From positions 1 to 21,755 of the IMG/VR virus record IMGVR_UViG_3300007276_000361: a stretch of DNA of 21,755 nt; one strand, given 5' to 3'. Below the pieces are notes generated by a model that was not told the origin of the DNA, did no database searches, and was given only the letters and a program-made list of their open reading frames with translations. This document shows, one piece after another, positions 14,559-21,518 of the stretch; the first letter of the stretch is position 1; every line of letters starts with the position of its first letter. Both the position numbers and the translations under genes were made by a program. The stretch is from a virus.

Positions 14559-16878
14559 CAGGATTAAATCCTTTAAAGTTAAGTTTAAATAACTCTACAA
14601 TTAATGAACTATTGGTGTTACTAGATAGTAATTTTAATGTAGGGCGACGAGTTTGTAATAAATCTAAACGTTTTTTGATACGCTTAAAATTTATAGATGC
14701 TTCTTTATCTAGGTAGTCATACTCTTTTGATGTTATATGCATTGAAGCTAAGTTAGGAAAATCAGGTGCAAGCACATGTTTAGGAACAAATTTAAAAAAG
14801 TAATCTTTAATTTCAGGAATCTGAATTAAAAAGCATTCTAAAGATGAATAAGCAAAGTCACGTATTTTAGTAAATTTCATTCTTTTGATTGAACGATTTT
14901 TCCATTCAGTTTTAACACTATCTGGAATATTACTAAGCATTGTTTCCATGATAACTTTCATTTCTACAAATTTAACATTTTTACTGTTATGTAACCTTTC
15001 AGCAAAACCATAGGGTAAATCAAAAGTTACAACATTTATTTTATGATACTTACAAAGTTCTTTTAATTTCTCTGTATTGTAATAAGCATTTTTAGTTGTA
15101 GTAAATACTACTTCATGGTCATACTGTTCAGTGTATGCATCACAAGCTTCTTTAATAGCACTTATTGAATGCTTACAGTACTTAGTTCTCCTTATTCTTG
15201 TACCGTCCCACAGAAACACTTCAGTATCTACTTCACGTAAATTACCTGATGCATTAATTACTCGATTACGTTCTTTAACCTGCTTAGGTAAGTCTTCTAA
15301 TTCAACTACTTCAACATGCATAAATAACTTTTCAAGAAGTGCTTGGGTAGCATCTAAATCAGTATCGTTTACTACTAAATACTTAGGACAGCTTCCATTA
15401 ACTAGAAAATTTCTTTTATAGTAATTATCTTCAACACTTCGTTTATAGTAGGGGGAACAACCAGATACTTTATACTTACTAACTAAACCAGATTCAGCTA
15501 ATTTACCTTCGTCAAACCAGTGATTAAGTTTTTTAATGTACCCAGCATCACGCTTTATTAATACAATGCTACGACTAATGGTGTACCAAAATCTAACATC
15601 AGCGTTATCAAATTTTTTAGTTTTCTGACCATTACAAACAATAAATTCAATAGGAGTTTCTCTGTCTTTATTAAAATTTTTAATGGTCTGATAAGCAAAA
15701 TCTACGTAACTAAAAGGAACGTTAGTATATTTCATACGTACAGGACTGAAATCAGGTTTTGTAGAATATCTGCACATAATATACTTAGTCATATCTTCAC
15801 TAGGAGAGTTATTGAAGATATATTCTATTGCTTCGTTGGTAGGTAACAATCTTGCTTGATATGCAATAGTAATAGCTTGTGTGAGATAGTATTTGTTTAA
15901 ACTACTCATTACAGCAGTTAATACATTATTAGTTCTTTCTGTGTAGTCTAAATCCTCTCTAGAAGGTTTTATGTCTACAGTATCAACTGGTAAGTCAATC
16001 AAGATGTTATAAGCACCTGATATATTTTTAATGACTTTTAGTTTTTCTTCGTATTGGTTATAGAACTCTGATGTGACGTTAATAGGATATACTACACAAC
16101 CCATACGAATTGCTAATGTATGTTTAGTAGCCTCAAGGTAAACAGAGACTTCAGTAGAAGATTTAATTAAATCACCATTATCATCTGGTAAATACAAACT
16201 AGGTGTAATTTTAAAACTATCTGCTTTTGTAAGGTCGTACTGATACTCGAAGTCTATTGCAGAACTTAAACCTCTGATAATATTTGGTTTAACATCAAAT
16301 GGAGCTAATTGAATCTTAGCAGCATTAGTAAATCTATCAAAATCGTCAGATTTAATAGGTATTTTTACTTCAACACCATTCTTTTCATCAGTAAATCCTT
16401 CAAGTAATAATTCCAATGGAGATGAATTCTGTAAGCATGAGCTTTGATATATTCTTCTAACACCATCTTTATAAGTAGTGATGAAGAACGTATCTGTATA
16501 AGCAGCAGGAGACTTACCACCAACACCCCAGCCACCAATAGAGTTACTGGTTGAATTCTTAGTAGATTCACCTAGAACAGCATACACGTTGAATACAGTG
16601 TCATTATCCATACTGACTCCGTAATCCCGTACTATAAAGTAAGGTTTAAGAGGAGAAGGTAATGTAACATCAAAAGGTAATTCAGGAGTACCAGCAGCAA
16701 TGTGGCCATCTAAAGCATTAGTACAGATTTCCCGTACAATAGCTTCAATAGGACGAATGTACAGACCCTTGGTGACAATCCTAAAGATAGTATTGTTTAT
16801 CGAGGTCTTATGTACATTTGATTGGATTGGTTTAGCACCACCACGTATGGTCTGCTCATGGGATAAGTTAAGTCTCAT
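14545..16878 (-). CDS. rIIA-like GHKL ATPase
   Basis: 777 residues. The N-terminal domain is a GHKL ATP-binding fold: N-box AIVREICTNALDGH (E50, N54), G1 box VRDYGVSM (D85, G87) and G2 box GGWGVGGKSP (115-124), as in T4 rIIA, Hsp90 and MutL. The remaining ~550 residues are poorly conserved and rich in aromatic and basic residues (KYYLTQAITIAY, KKLNHWFDEG). The partner rIIB gene follows directly. Family knowledge suggests a membrane-associated or exclusion-resistance role. The start overlaps the upstream zinc-protein gene by 11 bases, with AAGG nine bases before the ATG. Confidence 0.87.
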   Translation of the reverse strand: MRLNLSHEQTIRGGAKPIQSNVHKTSINNTIFRIVTKGLYIRPIEAIVREICTNALDGHIAAGTPELPFDVTLPSPLKPYFIVRDYGVSMDNDTVFNVYAVLGESTKNSTSNSIGGWGVGGKSPAAYTDTFFITTYKDGVRRIYQSSCLQNSSPLELLLEGFTDEKNGVEVKIPIKSDDFDRFTNAAKIQLAPFDVKPNIIRGLSSAIDFEYQYDLTKADSFKITPSLYLPDDNGDLIKSSTEVSVYLEATKHTLAIRMGCVVYPINVTSEFYNQYEEKLKVIKNISGAYNILIDLPVDTVDIKPSREDLDYTERTNNVLTAVMSSLNKYYLTQAITIAYQARLLPTNEAIEYIFNNSPSEDMTKYIMCRYSTKPDFSPVRMKYTNVPFSYVDFAYQTIKNFNKDRETPIEFIVCNGQKTKKFDNADVRFWYTISRSIVLIKRDAGYIKKLNHWFDEGKLAESGLVSKYKVSGCSPYYKRSVEDNYYKRNFLVNGSCPKYLVVNDTDLDATQALLEKLFMHVEVVELEDLPKQVKERNRVINASGNLREVDTEVFLWDGTRIRRTKYCKHSISAIKEACDAYTEQYDHEVVFTTTKNAYYNTEKLKELCKYHKINVVTFDLPYGFAERLHNSKNVKFVEMKVIMETMLSNIPDSVKTEWKNRSIKRMKFTKIRDFAYSSLECFLIQIPEIKDYFFKFVPKHVLAPDFPNLASMHITSKEYDYLDKEASINFKRIKKRLDLLQTRRPTLKLLSSNTNSSLIVELFKLNFKGFNPDANE

Positions 16879-17332
16879 TTTTATTTACCTTAAATAAGGA
16901 GTTTTTTGGTTTCCATTTATCTATTTCTTTTTCTTTATATGCTGCGACTTGTAGTTGATTACAATATGAGTGCAATATTGAAATAGCTGAATGGCATTGG
17001 GCTTGGTTAAAATAACTAATATGGCAATCTTTAGTAGATATTTCCATTTGCTTAGCAAGCCAAAGATAAGCAAGACCTCTTGATTTAAAGTGGCCATTAA
17101 TCCATAAAGGGTCAAACTCTTTATGTGTTTGGCTTCTTAATAATCTGAGGGGAGCACCAGCCATTTTATAACTTAAAGGGTCTGTAGTATTCGGATGACA
17201 TCCTACTCTGGTGTCGTGTATGTCACAGACATAAAACCATTTATGATAGAGGTCAGGACGGTGAGGATATACTTCTTTACCAGAAGCAAGCATTCCTCTA
17301 TTACCACATTCAGGACATTTTGGTAAACGCAT
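16868..17332 (-). CDS. Small zinc-finger-containing protein (DUF3268-like)
   Basis: 154 residues. The N-terminus has CPEC (C6, C9), then KWFYVCDIHDTRVGCHPNT (C36, C45), giving four cysteines plus histidines for one zinc site. The middle (GAPLRLLRSQTHKEFDPLW, 59-77) is helical with a DPLW end, and the C-terminus is helical and basic. This fits the DUF3268 zinc-finger proteins of phages; I rely on the spacing and the DIHDTRVGCHPNT stretch. The function is unknown. GGGAG is five bases before the ATG, a strong site. It leads directly into rIIA with an 11-base overlap. Confidence 0.7.
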   Translation of the reverse strand: MRLPKCPECGNRGMLASGKEVYPHRPDLYHKWFYVCDIHDTRVGCHPNTTDPLSYKMAGAPLRLLRSQTHKEFDPLWINGHFKSRGLAYLWLAKQMEISTKDCHISYFNQAQCHSAISILHSYCNQLQVAAYKEKEIDKWKPKNSLFKVNKNET

Positions 17333-17341
17333 AATAACTCC

Positions 17342-17647
17342 CTAAATATTCATTATATGCATGAAGTTGTTCCTACGAGTTGCTTCAGCTACATGAATGA
17401 GTGCTAGACCTTCCGCTCTAGCCCTACGAGTAGCATAATCCTCAAGTCTTTTATAAAAAGGTATTTGAGTTTTTTTGTACTGGTAAGCTTTGTCACCATG
17501 TATAAAACGGGCACCATAAGTAGCACCTTTACAGACAGGACACTCTGCTTCATTGAGATATTCTTTTTGGCTAAATATAAACTCACATGAAGCACAGCAT
17601 CTTAAATCAGCACGTTGTTGGGGAGATAACCTCTTTTTCTTAGTCAT
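17342..17647 (-). CDS. Small zinc-ribbon protein
   Basis: 101 residues from the ATG at 17647, which has GGAGGGAG upstream and overlaps the previous stop by eight bases. The frame is open to 17803, but the extra 52 residues would lie wholly inside the upstream gene. Cysteines C17/C18, C21, C36 and C39 make a zinc ribbon (CCxxC, then CPVC). The C-terminal half is basic and helical (FYKRLEDYATRRARAEG). It could bind nucleic acid or a host protein; I do not recognise the family. Confidence 0.7.
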   Translation of the reverse strand: MTKKKRLSPQQRADLRCCASCEFIFSQKEYLNEAECPVCKGATYGARFIHGDKAYQYKKTQIPFYKRLEDYATRRARAEGLALIHVAEATRRNNFMHIMNI

Positions 17648-17942
17648 ATGGCTCCCTCCATTCAGGAATTTGAGGCTGAGCACAAGGATTTTTATGACCA
17701 CATCTACGACAAGTAGCTTGAGGCATTTGATAATAACTACCTGTAATAATACAGCCTCTGATTCTGCATCTAAATTCACGTACACGTTGTTGAGGTGTAT
17801 CACCTGTTACATTGTTCTTAGCAGGTGTTTTAATAAGATGTTTTAGACTAACATTAGTAATAATAGCTAACATTAAAGGCATATTAAGAACAAATATACA
17901 TCCAAAAACTATTATAAAAAATAGTTCAAAAATCTCTTTCAT
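17640..17942 (-). CDS. Membrane-anchored small Cys-rich protein
   Basis: 100 residues. Residues about 5-31 form one or two hydrophobic helices (IFELFFIIVFGCIFVLN, then MPLMLAIITNV). A basic linker follows, then a cysteine-rich tail (C59, C64, C78, C81, C87; CRRCGHKNPC) that could bind zinc on the cytoplasmic side. GGAG lies seven bases before the ATG, directly after a strong terminator-like hairpin. It is the first gene after the 125-base gap and leads a coupled run into the zinc-ribbon gene. The role is unknown. Confidence 0.68.
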   Translation of the reverse strand: MKEIFELFFIIVFGCIFVLNMPLMLAIITNVSLKHLIKTPAKNNVTGDTPQQRVREFRCRIRGCIITGSYYQMPQATCRRCGHKNPCAQPQIPEWREPYD

Positions 17943-18067
17943 AGCTTTTCTCCAGACATAAAAAAGCCACCCGAAGGTGGCTATAAACCAGTAGAAGTTT
18001 TAAAGATGTTGAAACAAGAACAGGAAGAAACTATTTCAACGATTCAAATATAATCGCTGAAAGCGAT
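17943..18067. other. 125-base non-coding gap, probable control region
   Basis: The longest gap in the window. In the direction of transcription it holds a 7-bp palindrome overlapping the thyX stop (18052-18068, AATCGCT/AGCGATT, loop TTC), a longer-range inverted repeat GTTGAAA/TTTCAAC (18034-18040 with 18008-18014), an AT-rich stretch and then the terminator at 17959-17982. I see no convincing sigma70 promoter. A promoter for the phage middle RNA polymerase is possible, but its consensus is not clear enough to assign. Confidence 0.5.
17959..17982 (-). terminator. Rho-independent-type terminator or leader hairpin
   Basis: 7-bp stem AGCCACC/GGTGGCT (17976-17982 with 17965-17971) closed by a C(TTCG)G tetraloop on the minus strand and followed by a short T tract. 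All textbook terminator parts are present. Its position is odd: only 22 bases before the start codon of the next gene and 85 bases after the thyX stop. It may terminate the upstream transcript, with a promoter overlapping it, or act as a leader hairpin. Confidence 0.75.
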
Positions 18068-18886
18068 TTAATCAAGTGGCGGTATTAAGTTACGTTCAAC
18101 ATAGAAACGATACTGTTTCCATTTTGTTGGAGCAAAGTTACCTGAACCACCAGATTTAGTGGCCCTAGTAGGATGTTCAAAAGGACTAGCATGTACAACA
18201 TCAGAATTAATTAGCAAATCAAATACTCGATGTACTTTTTCAATACTGGTGTCAAGAATACGGTAGCTTACTTGAGCACATGCAGTAGTAGATATTTTAA
18301 TTAAAGCATACTTACCATATTTTTTACGGTCTTCTTCAGTAACGTAAGGTAGATGCCACTCCCCCCAATCTAATACTCTTGGTTTAGATAGCTCCATAAC
18401 TTTACGCATTTGAACAGCTAATTGATGTATCTCAGGTTGAGCATCTTTGTGTTCACGTAATGCAAACCAATTATCAAAGTGAGTAGTAGTCATTACTACT
18501 TTAATATGAGACCAAGGCTCAAGCATACGATTAGCTACTTGCTTATGTAAGCCAAGACTATTCATAATTTGAACCATGTATGATACTAAGTAACCAGTAC
18601 CTTTCCAGAGCTTACGAGCTAACCATTTTTTAAAACCAGTTAACTGATTGTCAGCCTGCATACCAGATTGTTTGGCTCCCCAATGAATAGGGGTAGCCAT
18701 ATTACTACGCACAAGATTAAGCATCTTTTTAATTGGTATTGCACGAGAGCTAGAAGCATTACGTGAGAATACTCTATGAGTCATAAACTCAGAGTGAATA
18801 AAACGAGGATATTCCAACTCAAACGTAGTAATACGTTCATTATCTGGATTAATCGAGTCTGCTATTATTTTTGCACTAATTGTCAT
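18068..18886 (-). CDS. thyX: FAD-dependent thymidylate synthase ThyX
   Basis: 272 residues. It would methylate dUMP to dTMP using FAD, NADPH and methylene-tetrahydrofolate. The signature region reads THRVFSRNASSSRAIP (36-51); the classical ThyX motif is RHRxxSxxxxSxR, so the first arginine is a threonine here, while H37, R38, S41, S47 and R48 remain. RNRMLEPWSHI-like (ANRMLEPW) and EWHLPYV segments, and TTACAQVSYR near the C-terminus, fit the divergent phage/bacterial subfamily with HRVFSRN. The ATG overlaps the stop of the membrane gene (TAATG), with AAGGA about ten bases upstream. The dCMP deaminase two genes upstream would supply dUMP. Confidence 0.85.
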   Translation of the reverse strand: MTISAKIIADSINPDNERITTFELEYPRFIHSEFMTHRVFSRNASSSRAIPIKKMLNLVRSNMATPIHWGAKQSGMQADNQLTGFKKWLARKLWKGTGYLVSYMVQIMNSLGLHKQVANRMLEPWSHIKVVMTTTHFDNWFALREHKDAQPEIHQLAVQMRKVMELSKPRVLDWGEWHLPYVTEEDRKKYGKYALIKISTTACAQVSYRILDTSIEKVHRVFDLLINSDVVHASPFEHPTRATKSGGSGNFAPTKWKQYRFYVERNLIPPLD

Positions 18887-19152
18887 TAATTTTTTTCCTT
18901 TTTATCACTATATGGGTTGTGGTTAGGTTTACTTTTTTTAAATTTTGTTATTGTTGTAGCAAAAGATGCAGCAAACAGGGTCAATACTAAAGGACAAAAA
19001 ATAAAAAAGATAAAACCATATGTTGTCTTTAAATCAAAAACAGTTTCAACTCCTATTAAAGTAAAAAATAAAACTATTATGTAAGAGATTATTAAGCATA
19101 TGGATGACAGCATGTATTGAATGGATGACAGAATGTATTGAATTATATTCAT
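18886..19152 (-). CDS. Small membrane protein with a 7-residue tandem repeat
   Basis: 88 residues. Residues 4-10 (IQYILSS) and 11-17 (IQYMLSS) are a tandem duplication, coded by a 21-base repeat. Two membrane segments follow, about 17-35 and 46-68, and a polar basic tail (KFKKSKPNHNPYSDKKEKN). This suggests an inner-membrane hairpin with a cytoplasmic tail. GAGG lies seven bases before the ATG; the stop overlaps the thyX start. It separates dCMP deaminase from ThyX, but no function in that pathway is indicated. Confidence 0.65.
   Translation of the reverse strand: MNIIQYILSSIQYMLSSICLIISYIIVLFFTLIGVETVFDLKTTYGFIFFIFCPLVLTLFAASFATTITKFKKSKPNHNPYSDKKEKN
19102..19143 (-). repeat. 21-base direct tandem repeat, two copies
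   Basis: 19102-19122 and 19123-19143 are adjacent copies that differ at one base (GGATGACAG[C/A]ATGTATTGAAT on the plus strand). The unit is a multiple of three, so it keeps the frame and duplicates seven codons near the N-terminus of the membrane protein. Replication slippage is the likely source. Confidence 0.9.
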
Positions 19153-19163
19153 TATTTAGCCTC

Positions 19164-19619
19164 TTATTTATTAAAATTAATTACTTCTACGTCAGATTTC
19201 ATTAAAAATTTTGTTCCATCATCAGTACGATAGTGTTCATCATACAAAACAGTATGTATACCTACAGCAGCAATAGATTTTGCACATTCTACACAAGGTT
19301 CTGTTGTGGTAAATAAGATTGCACCGTTAGGAGATACACCTTCACGAGTTAACTTATCTAAAGCATTTCTTTCAGCATGAATTACTTCAGGTTTAGTAGT
19401 TAATCTTGGCACACCTGTACGTGTGCACATACGCATTTCTTCACATTCATTTTCAAATCCTGCTGGCATCCCATTCCACCCTAAGCCAATTAAACCAGAA
19501 GGTAATACAATGATAGCACCTACTTGTCTTTTCTTAGCTACAGACTGTTTAGCAGTCAATTTAGCTAGTTCCATGTAGTAATCAAAGTACTTTGGGTTAT
19601 GTGGATTAATCTTCTTCAT
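19164..19619 (-). CDS. Deoxycytidylate (dCMP) deaminase
   Basis: 151 residues. The zinc-dependent deaminase motifs are intact: HAERNAL (H81, E83) and EPCVECAKSI (P108, C109, C112). The length, the Cys-containing insert NECEEMRMCTRTGVPR (57-72) and the DYYMELAKLTAKQS start match the dCMP deaminase family rather than cytidine deaminase. The product, dUMP, is the substrate of the ThyX encoded two genes downstream. AAGG lies seven bases before the ATG, and the upstream stop is three bases away. Regulation by dCTP/dTTP is usual in the family but cannot be read from the sequence. Confidence 0.9.
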   Translation of the reverse strand: MKKINPHNPKYFDYYMELAKLTAKQSVAKKRQVGAIIVLPSGLIGLGWNGMPAGFENECEEMRMCTRTGVPRLTTKPEVIHAERNALDKLTREGVSPNGAILFTTTEPCVECAKSIAAVGIHTVLYDEHYRTDDGTKFLMKSDVEVINFNK

Positions 19620-19622
19620 TAT

Positions 19623-19976
19623 TTACCTTCTTAATTTATGTTTTATCCATGATTTGATGAAGTGTGTGATAGAGCCAAATAAGCCTTTAGAACAATGATA
19701 AGTAATTTCTTGATTGCAGATTAACTCTTCTTTGTCCCACCAGTATTGTTTATCGACAACTATTCCTAGACTCATTCCACCAGCAAGTGTAACTACAAAA
19801 CGGTCATAATAAGTATTATTCAAGGACATCTTAAGGAAACCAAGATAACCTTTTTCTAATACTTTGTTTAAATTAACAAAGTATTCACCATCTTTGTATT
19901 CACCAAATTCTTTAGTGAAAACTAGTGTTAGTGTTGCATTGCTTACTTTTCCTGAGATTTCAAATAAATAACTCAT
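19623..19976 (-). CDS. Unknown 117-residue protein
   Basis: Not recognised. The frame opens at 20039, but the first 19 codons lie inside the DUF1353 gene. Two ATGs follow its stop: 19982 (TGATG overlap) and 19976, six bases later; the second has GGTGAT at the right distance and is preferred. The protein has beta-rich segments (ATLTLVFTKEFGEYKDGEYFV, FVVTLAGGMSLGIVVD), a WWDKEELIC turn, two later cysteines, and a basic amphipathic C-terminus (FIKSWIKHKLRR) that might bind membrane or nucleic acid. Its neighbours are DUF1353 and dCMP deaminase. Confidence 0.65.
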   Translation of the reverse strand: MSYLFEISGKVSNATLTLVFTKEFGEYKDGEYFVNLNKVLEKGYLGFLKMSLNNTYYDRFVVTLAGGMSLGIVVDKQYWWDKEELICNQEITYHCSKGLFGSITHFIKSWIKHKLRR

Positions 19977-19981
19977 TAGCA

Positions 19982-20314
19982 TCACCGTTTTTTCCAATAG
20001 AAGTGACCATAGGCTCTTACACCTTGGTACATACACCATGATGAAATAACTCCACGATTCTTTTTAAGTATCTTGTAGAAGTACAAATCTCGTTGCTTAT
20101 AGTCCCACTTCACATAAATTAACCAGTCATGTACTAGACTCGCTTCTGCATTTTTAGCTGATAAGGCTCCACCGAAGAATGGCCTAAAGATTTTTGGTAT
20201 ATCTGCACCATTCCACGATGTGTTTTTAGGCAATGAGAATACTGTCTCTTCTATTTCAAAAGAGTATGGTTGTGTTAACACTAGTCTGTCTTTTACTCTT
20301 TTGTATTCGAGCAT
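19982..20314 (-). CDS. DUF1353-family protein
   Basis: 110 residues. The family pattern is visible: SLPKNTSWNGADIPKIF (27-43), then AEASLVHDWLIY (57-67, H62-D63), a DYKQRDLYFYKILKK helix and a WCMYQGVRAYG helix (93-103). DUF1353 proteins are frequent in phages; their function is not known to me, though the conserved HD pair and Trp-Asn-Gly-Ala-Asp turn suggest metal or ligand binding. GGAG is located about nine bases before the ATG. The stop is followed at once by the start region of the next gene. Confidence 0.72.
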   Translation of the reverse strand: MLEYKRVKDRLVLTQPYSFEIEETVFSLPKNTSWNGADIPKIFRPFFGGALSAKNAEASLVHDWLIYVKWDYKQRDLYFYKILKKNRGVISSWCMYQGVRAYGHFYWKKR

Positions 20315-20327
20315 TACTTATCTCCAG

Positions 20328-20423
20328 TTAATAACTAATCAGTACAAGTAACCCAATGATGGCTACTAAAGCTAATGTACATAGTACCAATAAAAGTTTA
20401 TCTATTTTATCGAGTTTTCTCAT
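20328..20423 (-). CDS. 31-residue membrane peptide
   Basis: The sequence is MRKLDKIDK followed by about 20 hydrophobic residues (LLLVLCTLALVAIIGLLVLI) and SY, a single membrane helix with a basic cytoplasmic N-terminus. The ATG lies inside the end of the previous gene (17-base overlap), with GGAGCAAGGTG directly upstream, the same kind of ribosome site used by three neighbouring genes. It fills the gap up to the leader of the DUF1353 gene. It is easily missed because of its size. The lone cysteine is not in a proper lipobox. Confidence 0.6.
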   Translation of the reverse strand: MRKLDKIDKLLLVLCTLALVAIIGLLVLISY

Positions 20424-20679
20424 CACCTTGCTCCTTTATTTCTTCACGATGTCTGTATACGGCCTCTGTCACTGTTCTCTCTGTCTGCGGCAGGTAAAAA
20501 CCAAACTTCTCCTTTACAAGCATTGTTTGTAAGTTATTAACTTCGTTTCTGTCTCTTTCATACCTACGAAGTTCTTCGAGCATCCCGCCACTTTCTGTCA
20601 GCCCGTAAAACAAAAAAGCGGCTAGTACTACAAAAAACACTAGAGCTACCGATAATATACATATTGTGATAACCATCAT
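20407..20679 (-). CDS. Small single-pass membrane protein
   Basis: 90 residues. The N-terminal hydrophobic helix (about 3-25, ICILSVALVFFVVLAAFLFYG) is followed by a charged helical region (LEELRRYERDRNEVNNLQ) and a soluble tail ending in EQGDEKTR. The shape, membrane helix then charged helix, resembles an inner-membrane spanin, but it is short and N4-type lysis genes lie elsewhere, so I do not call it one. Its ATG overlaps the stop of the gene upstream by four bases, with GGAGCAAGACGA upstream. Confidence 0.62.
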   Translation of the reverse strand: MMVITICILSVALVFFVVLAAFLFYGLTESGGMLEELRRYERDRNEVNNLQTMLVKEKFGFYLPQTERTVTEAVYRHREEIKEQGDEKTR

Positions 20680-20903
20680 TCGTCTTGCTCCTTCTTATAT
20701 CGCGTTACTTGATGCTCAAGAACAAGTGCTTCCGAACGTAACTCAGCTATTATAATTGCCATTTCATTACCTGATTTCTCAAGCTCTCCAATGCGTTCAA
20801 CCATCTCAGCAACTAACTGAGCACTAATGGCCATATTTGACCCGTAAGGCATACTTTTCGCTTTAGCTATTGCGCTAGCCATACCTAAAATTTCTTTACC
20901 CAT
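20676..20903 (-). CDS. Small helical protein
   Basis: 75 residues. It is nearly all helix, with an N-terminal AMASAIAKA-like stretch (GMASAIAKAKSM) and a coiled-coil-like second half (LVAEMVERIGELEKS, ALVLEHQVTRYKKEQDE). The ATG overlaps the upstream gene by eight bases, with AGG five bases away. Its C-terminal EQDE is coded by the repeated junction that also carries the next ribosome site. No family recognised. Confidence 0.6.
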   Translation of the reverse strand: MGKEILGMASAIAKAKSMPYGSNMAISAQLVAEMVERIGELEKSGNEMAIIIAELRSEALVLEHQVTRYKKEQDE

Positions 20904-21243
20904 AACCTGATAGCTCCCATTTAGCTATAAGCCTATCAACTGCTCTATAAGCTTCGGTTTTACTTTTAATAGTCCTAAACTTTATGTTCTCTACAGCTTG
21001 TTTATGTACAATATCCAACTCTCTAGCAGAAAGTTGAGCAGTAGTTTTACTACTGGGTCTATCTTCTTTTGTGGCAGTTTCACCTGAGTTTAAACACGAT
21101 TGTAGAAACGCTGTTTCGTTCTCAAGCTCTGCAATTTTCTTGTACAAACAGGAGTGGCAATGTAATGAGCCTTTTGGCGCAAGAAATTCAGTGCCGCACG
21201 AGCACTTTTGATAATAAGAGTTTTCTGGAAATAAGTTATTCAT
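20896..21243 (-). CDS. Small zinc-ribbon and coiled-coil protein
   Basis: 115 residues from the ATG at 21243, which overlaps the previous stop as ATGA and has GGAGCAAGACAA upstream; a longer version opening at 21294 has no ribosome site. C14, C16, C29 and C32 (CSC, then CHSC) form a zinc ribbon. A leucine/glutamate helix follows (IAELENETAFLQ), then a Ser/Thr/Lys-rich linker and a basic helix ending (TEAYRAVDRLIAKWELSGYG). It could be a nucleic-acid or host-protein binder; no homology is recognised. Confidence 0.63.
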   Translation of the reverse strand: MNNLFPENSYYQKCSCGTEFLAPKGSLHCHSCLYKKIAELENETAFLQSCLNSGETATKEDRPSSKTTAQLSARELDIVHKQAVENIKFRTIKSKTEAYRAVDRLIAKWELSGYG

Positions 21244-21518
21244 TTGTCTTGCTCCTGTAGTGCTTTGGCTTGTTCTCTTAAGCCCTCGGCACAATCACTC
21301 AACCACTCCTGTATCTCACCACCTGCCCACATTTTTCTTAGCATTGTAGGGAACCTTAAGCTTTCAACACCCTTAGCTTGCTGCTCTAGGTCACGAATAG
21401 CTAGTGCTTTATCACTTTGAGTTTCTGCATGAGATAGTTTTTTATTAAGCTCTGCAATTCTAGCTTCGTACAAATCTATTATGTCTCTCACTTGTGTCAT
21501 ACCTAAATCGTCAATCAT
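21240..21518 (-). CDS. Small coiled-coil protein
   Basis: 92 residues. Residues about 10-55 are a heptad-like helix (VRDIIDLYEARIAELNKKLSHAE, then DLEQQAKGVESL), followed by FPTMLRKMWAGGEIQEWLSD and a second helix ending in LQEQDK. The ATG has GGAGCAAGACG directly before it, a variant of the repeated junction. The neighbouring genes share the same EQD-type C-terminus, so duplication or cassette exchange is likely. Function unknown. Confidence 0.6.
   Translation of the reverse strand: MIDDLGMTQVRDIIDLYEARIAELNKKLSHAETQSDKALAIRDLEQQAKGVESLRFPTMLRKMWAGGEIQEWLSDCAEGLREQAKALQEQDK

Noticed and set aside
17648-17803. N-terminal extension of the zinc-ribbon protein
   Set aside because: It lies entirely inside the upstream membrane/Cys-rich gene, while the ATG at 17647 has a strong ribosome site.
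18008-18040. Inverted repeat GTTGAAA/TTTCAAC as an operator
   Set aside because: 7-bp arms with a 19-base spacer in AT-rich DNA can arise by chance; no repressor gene or second copy is seen.
20328-20679. Rz/Rz1-type spanin pair
   Set aside because: The 90-residue protein has a membrane helix and charged helix, but the 31-residue ORF lacks a lipobox and is not nested like Rz1; no holin or endolysin is nearby.
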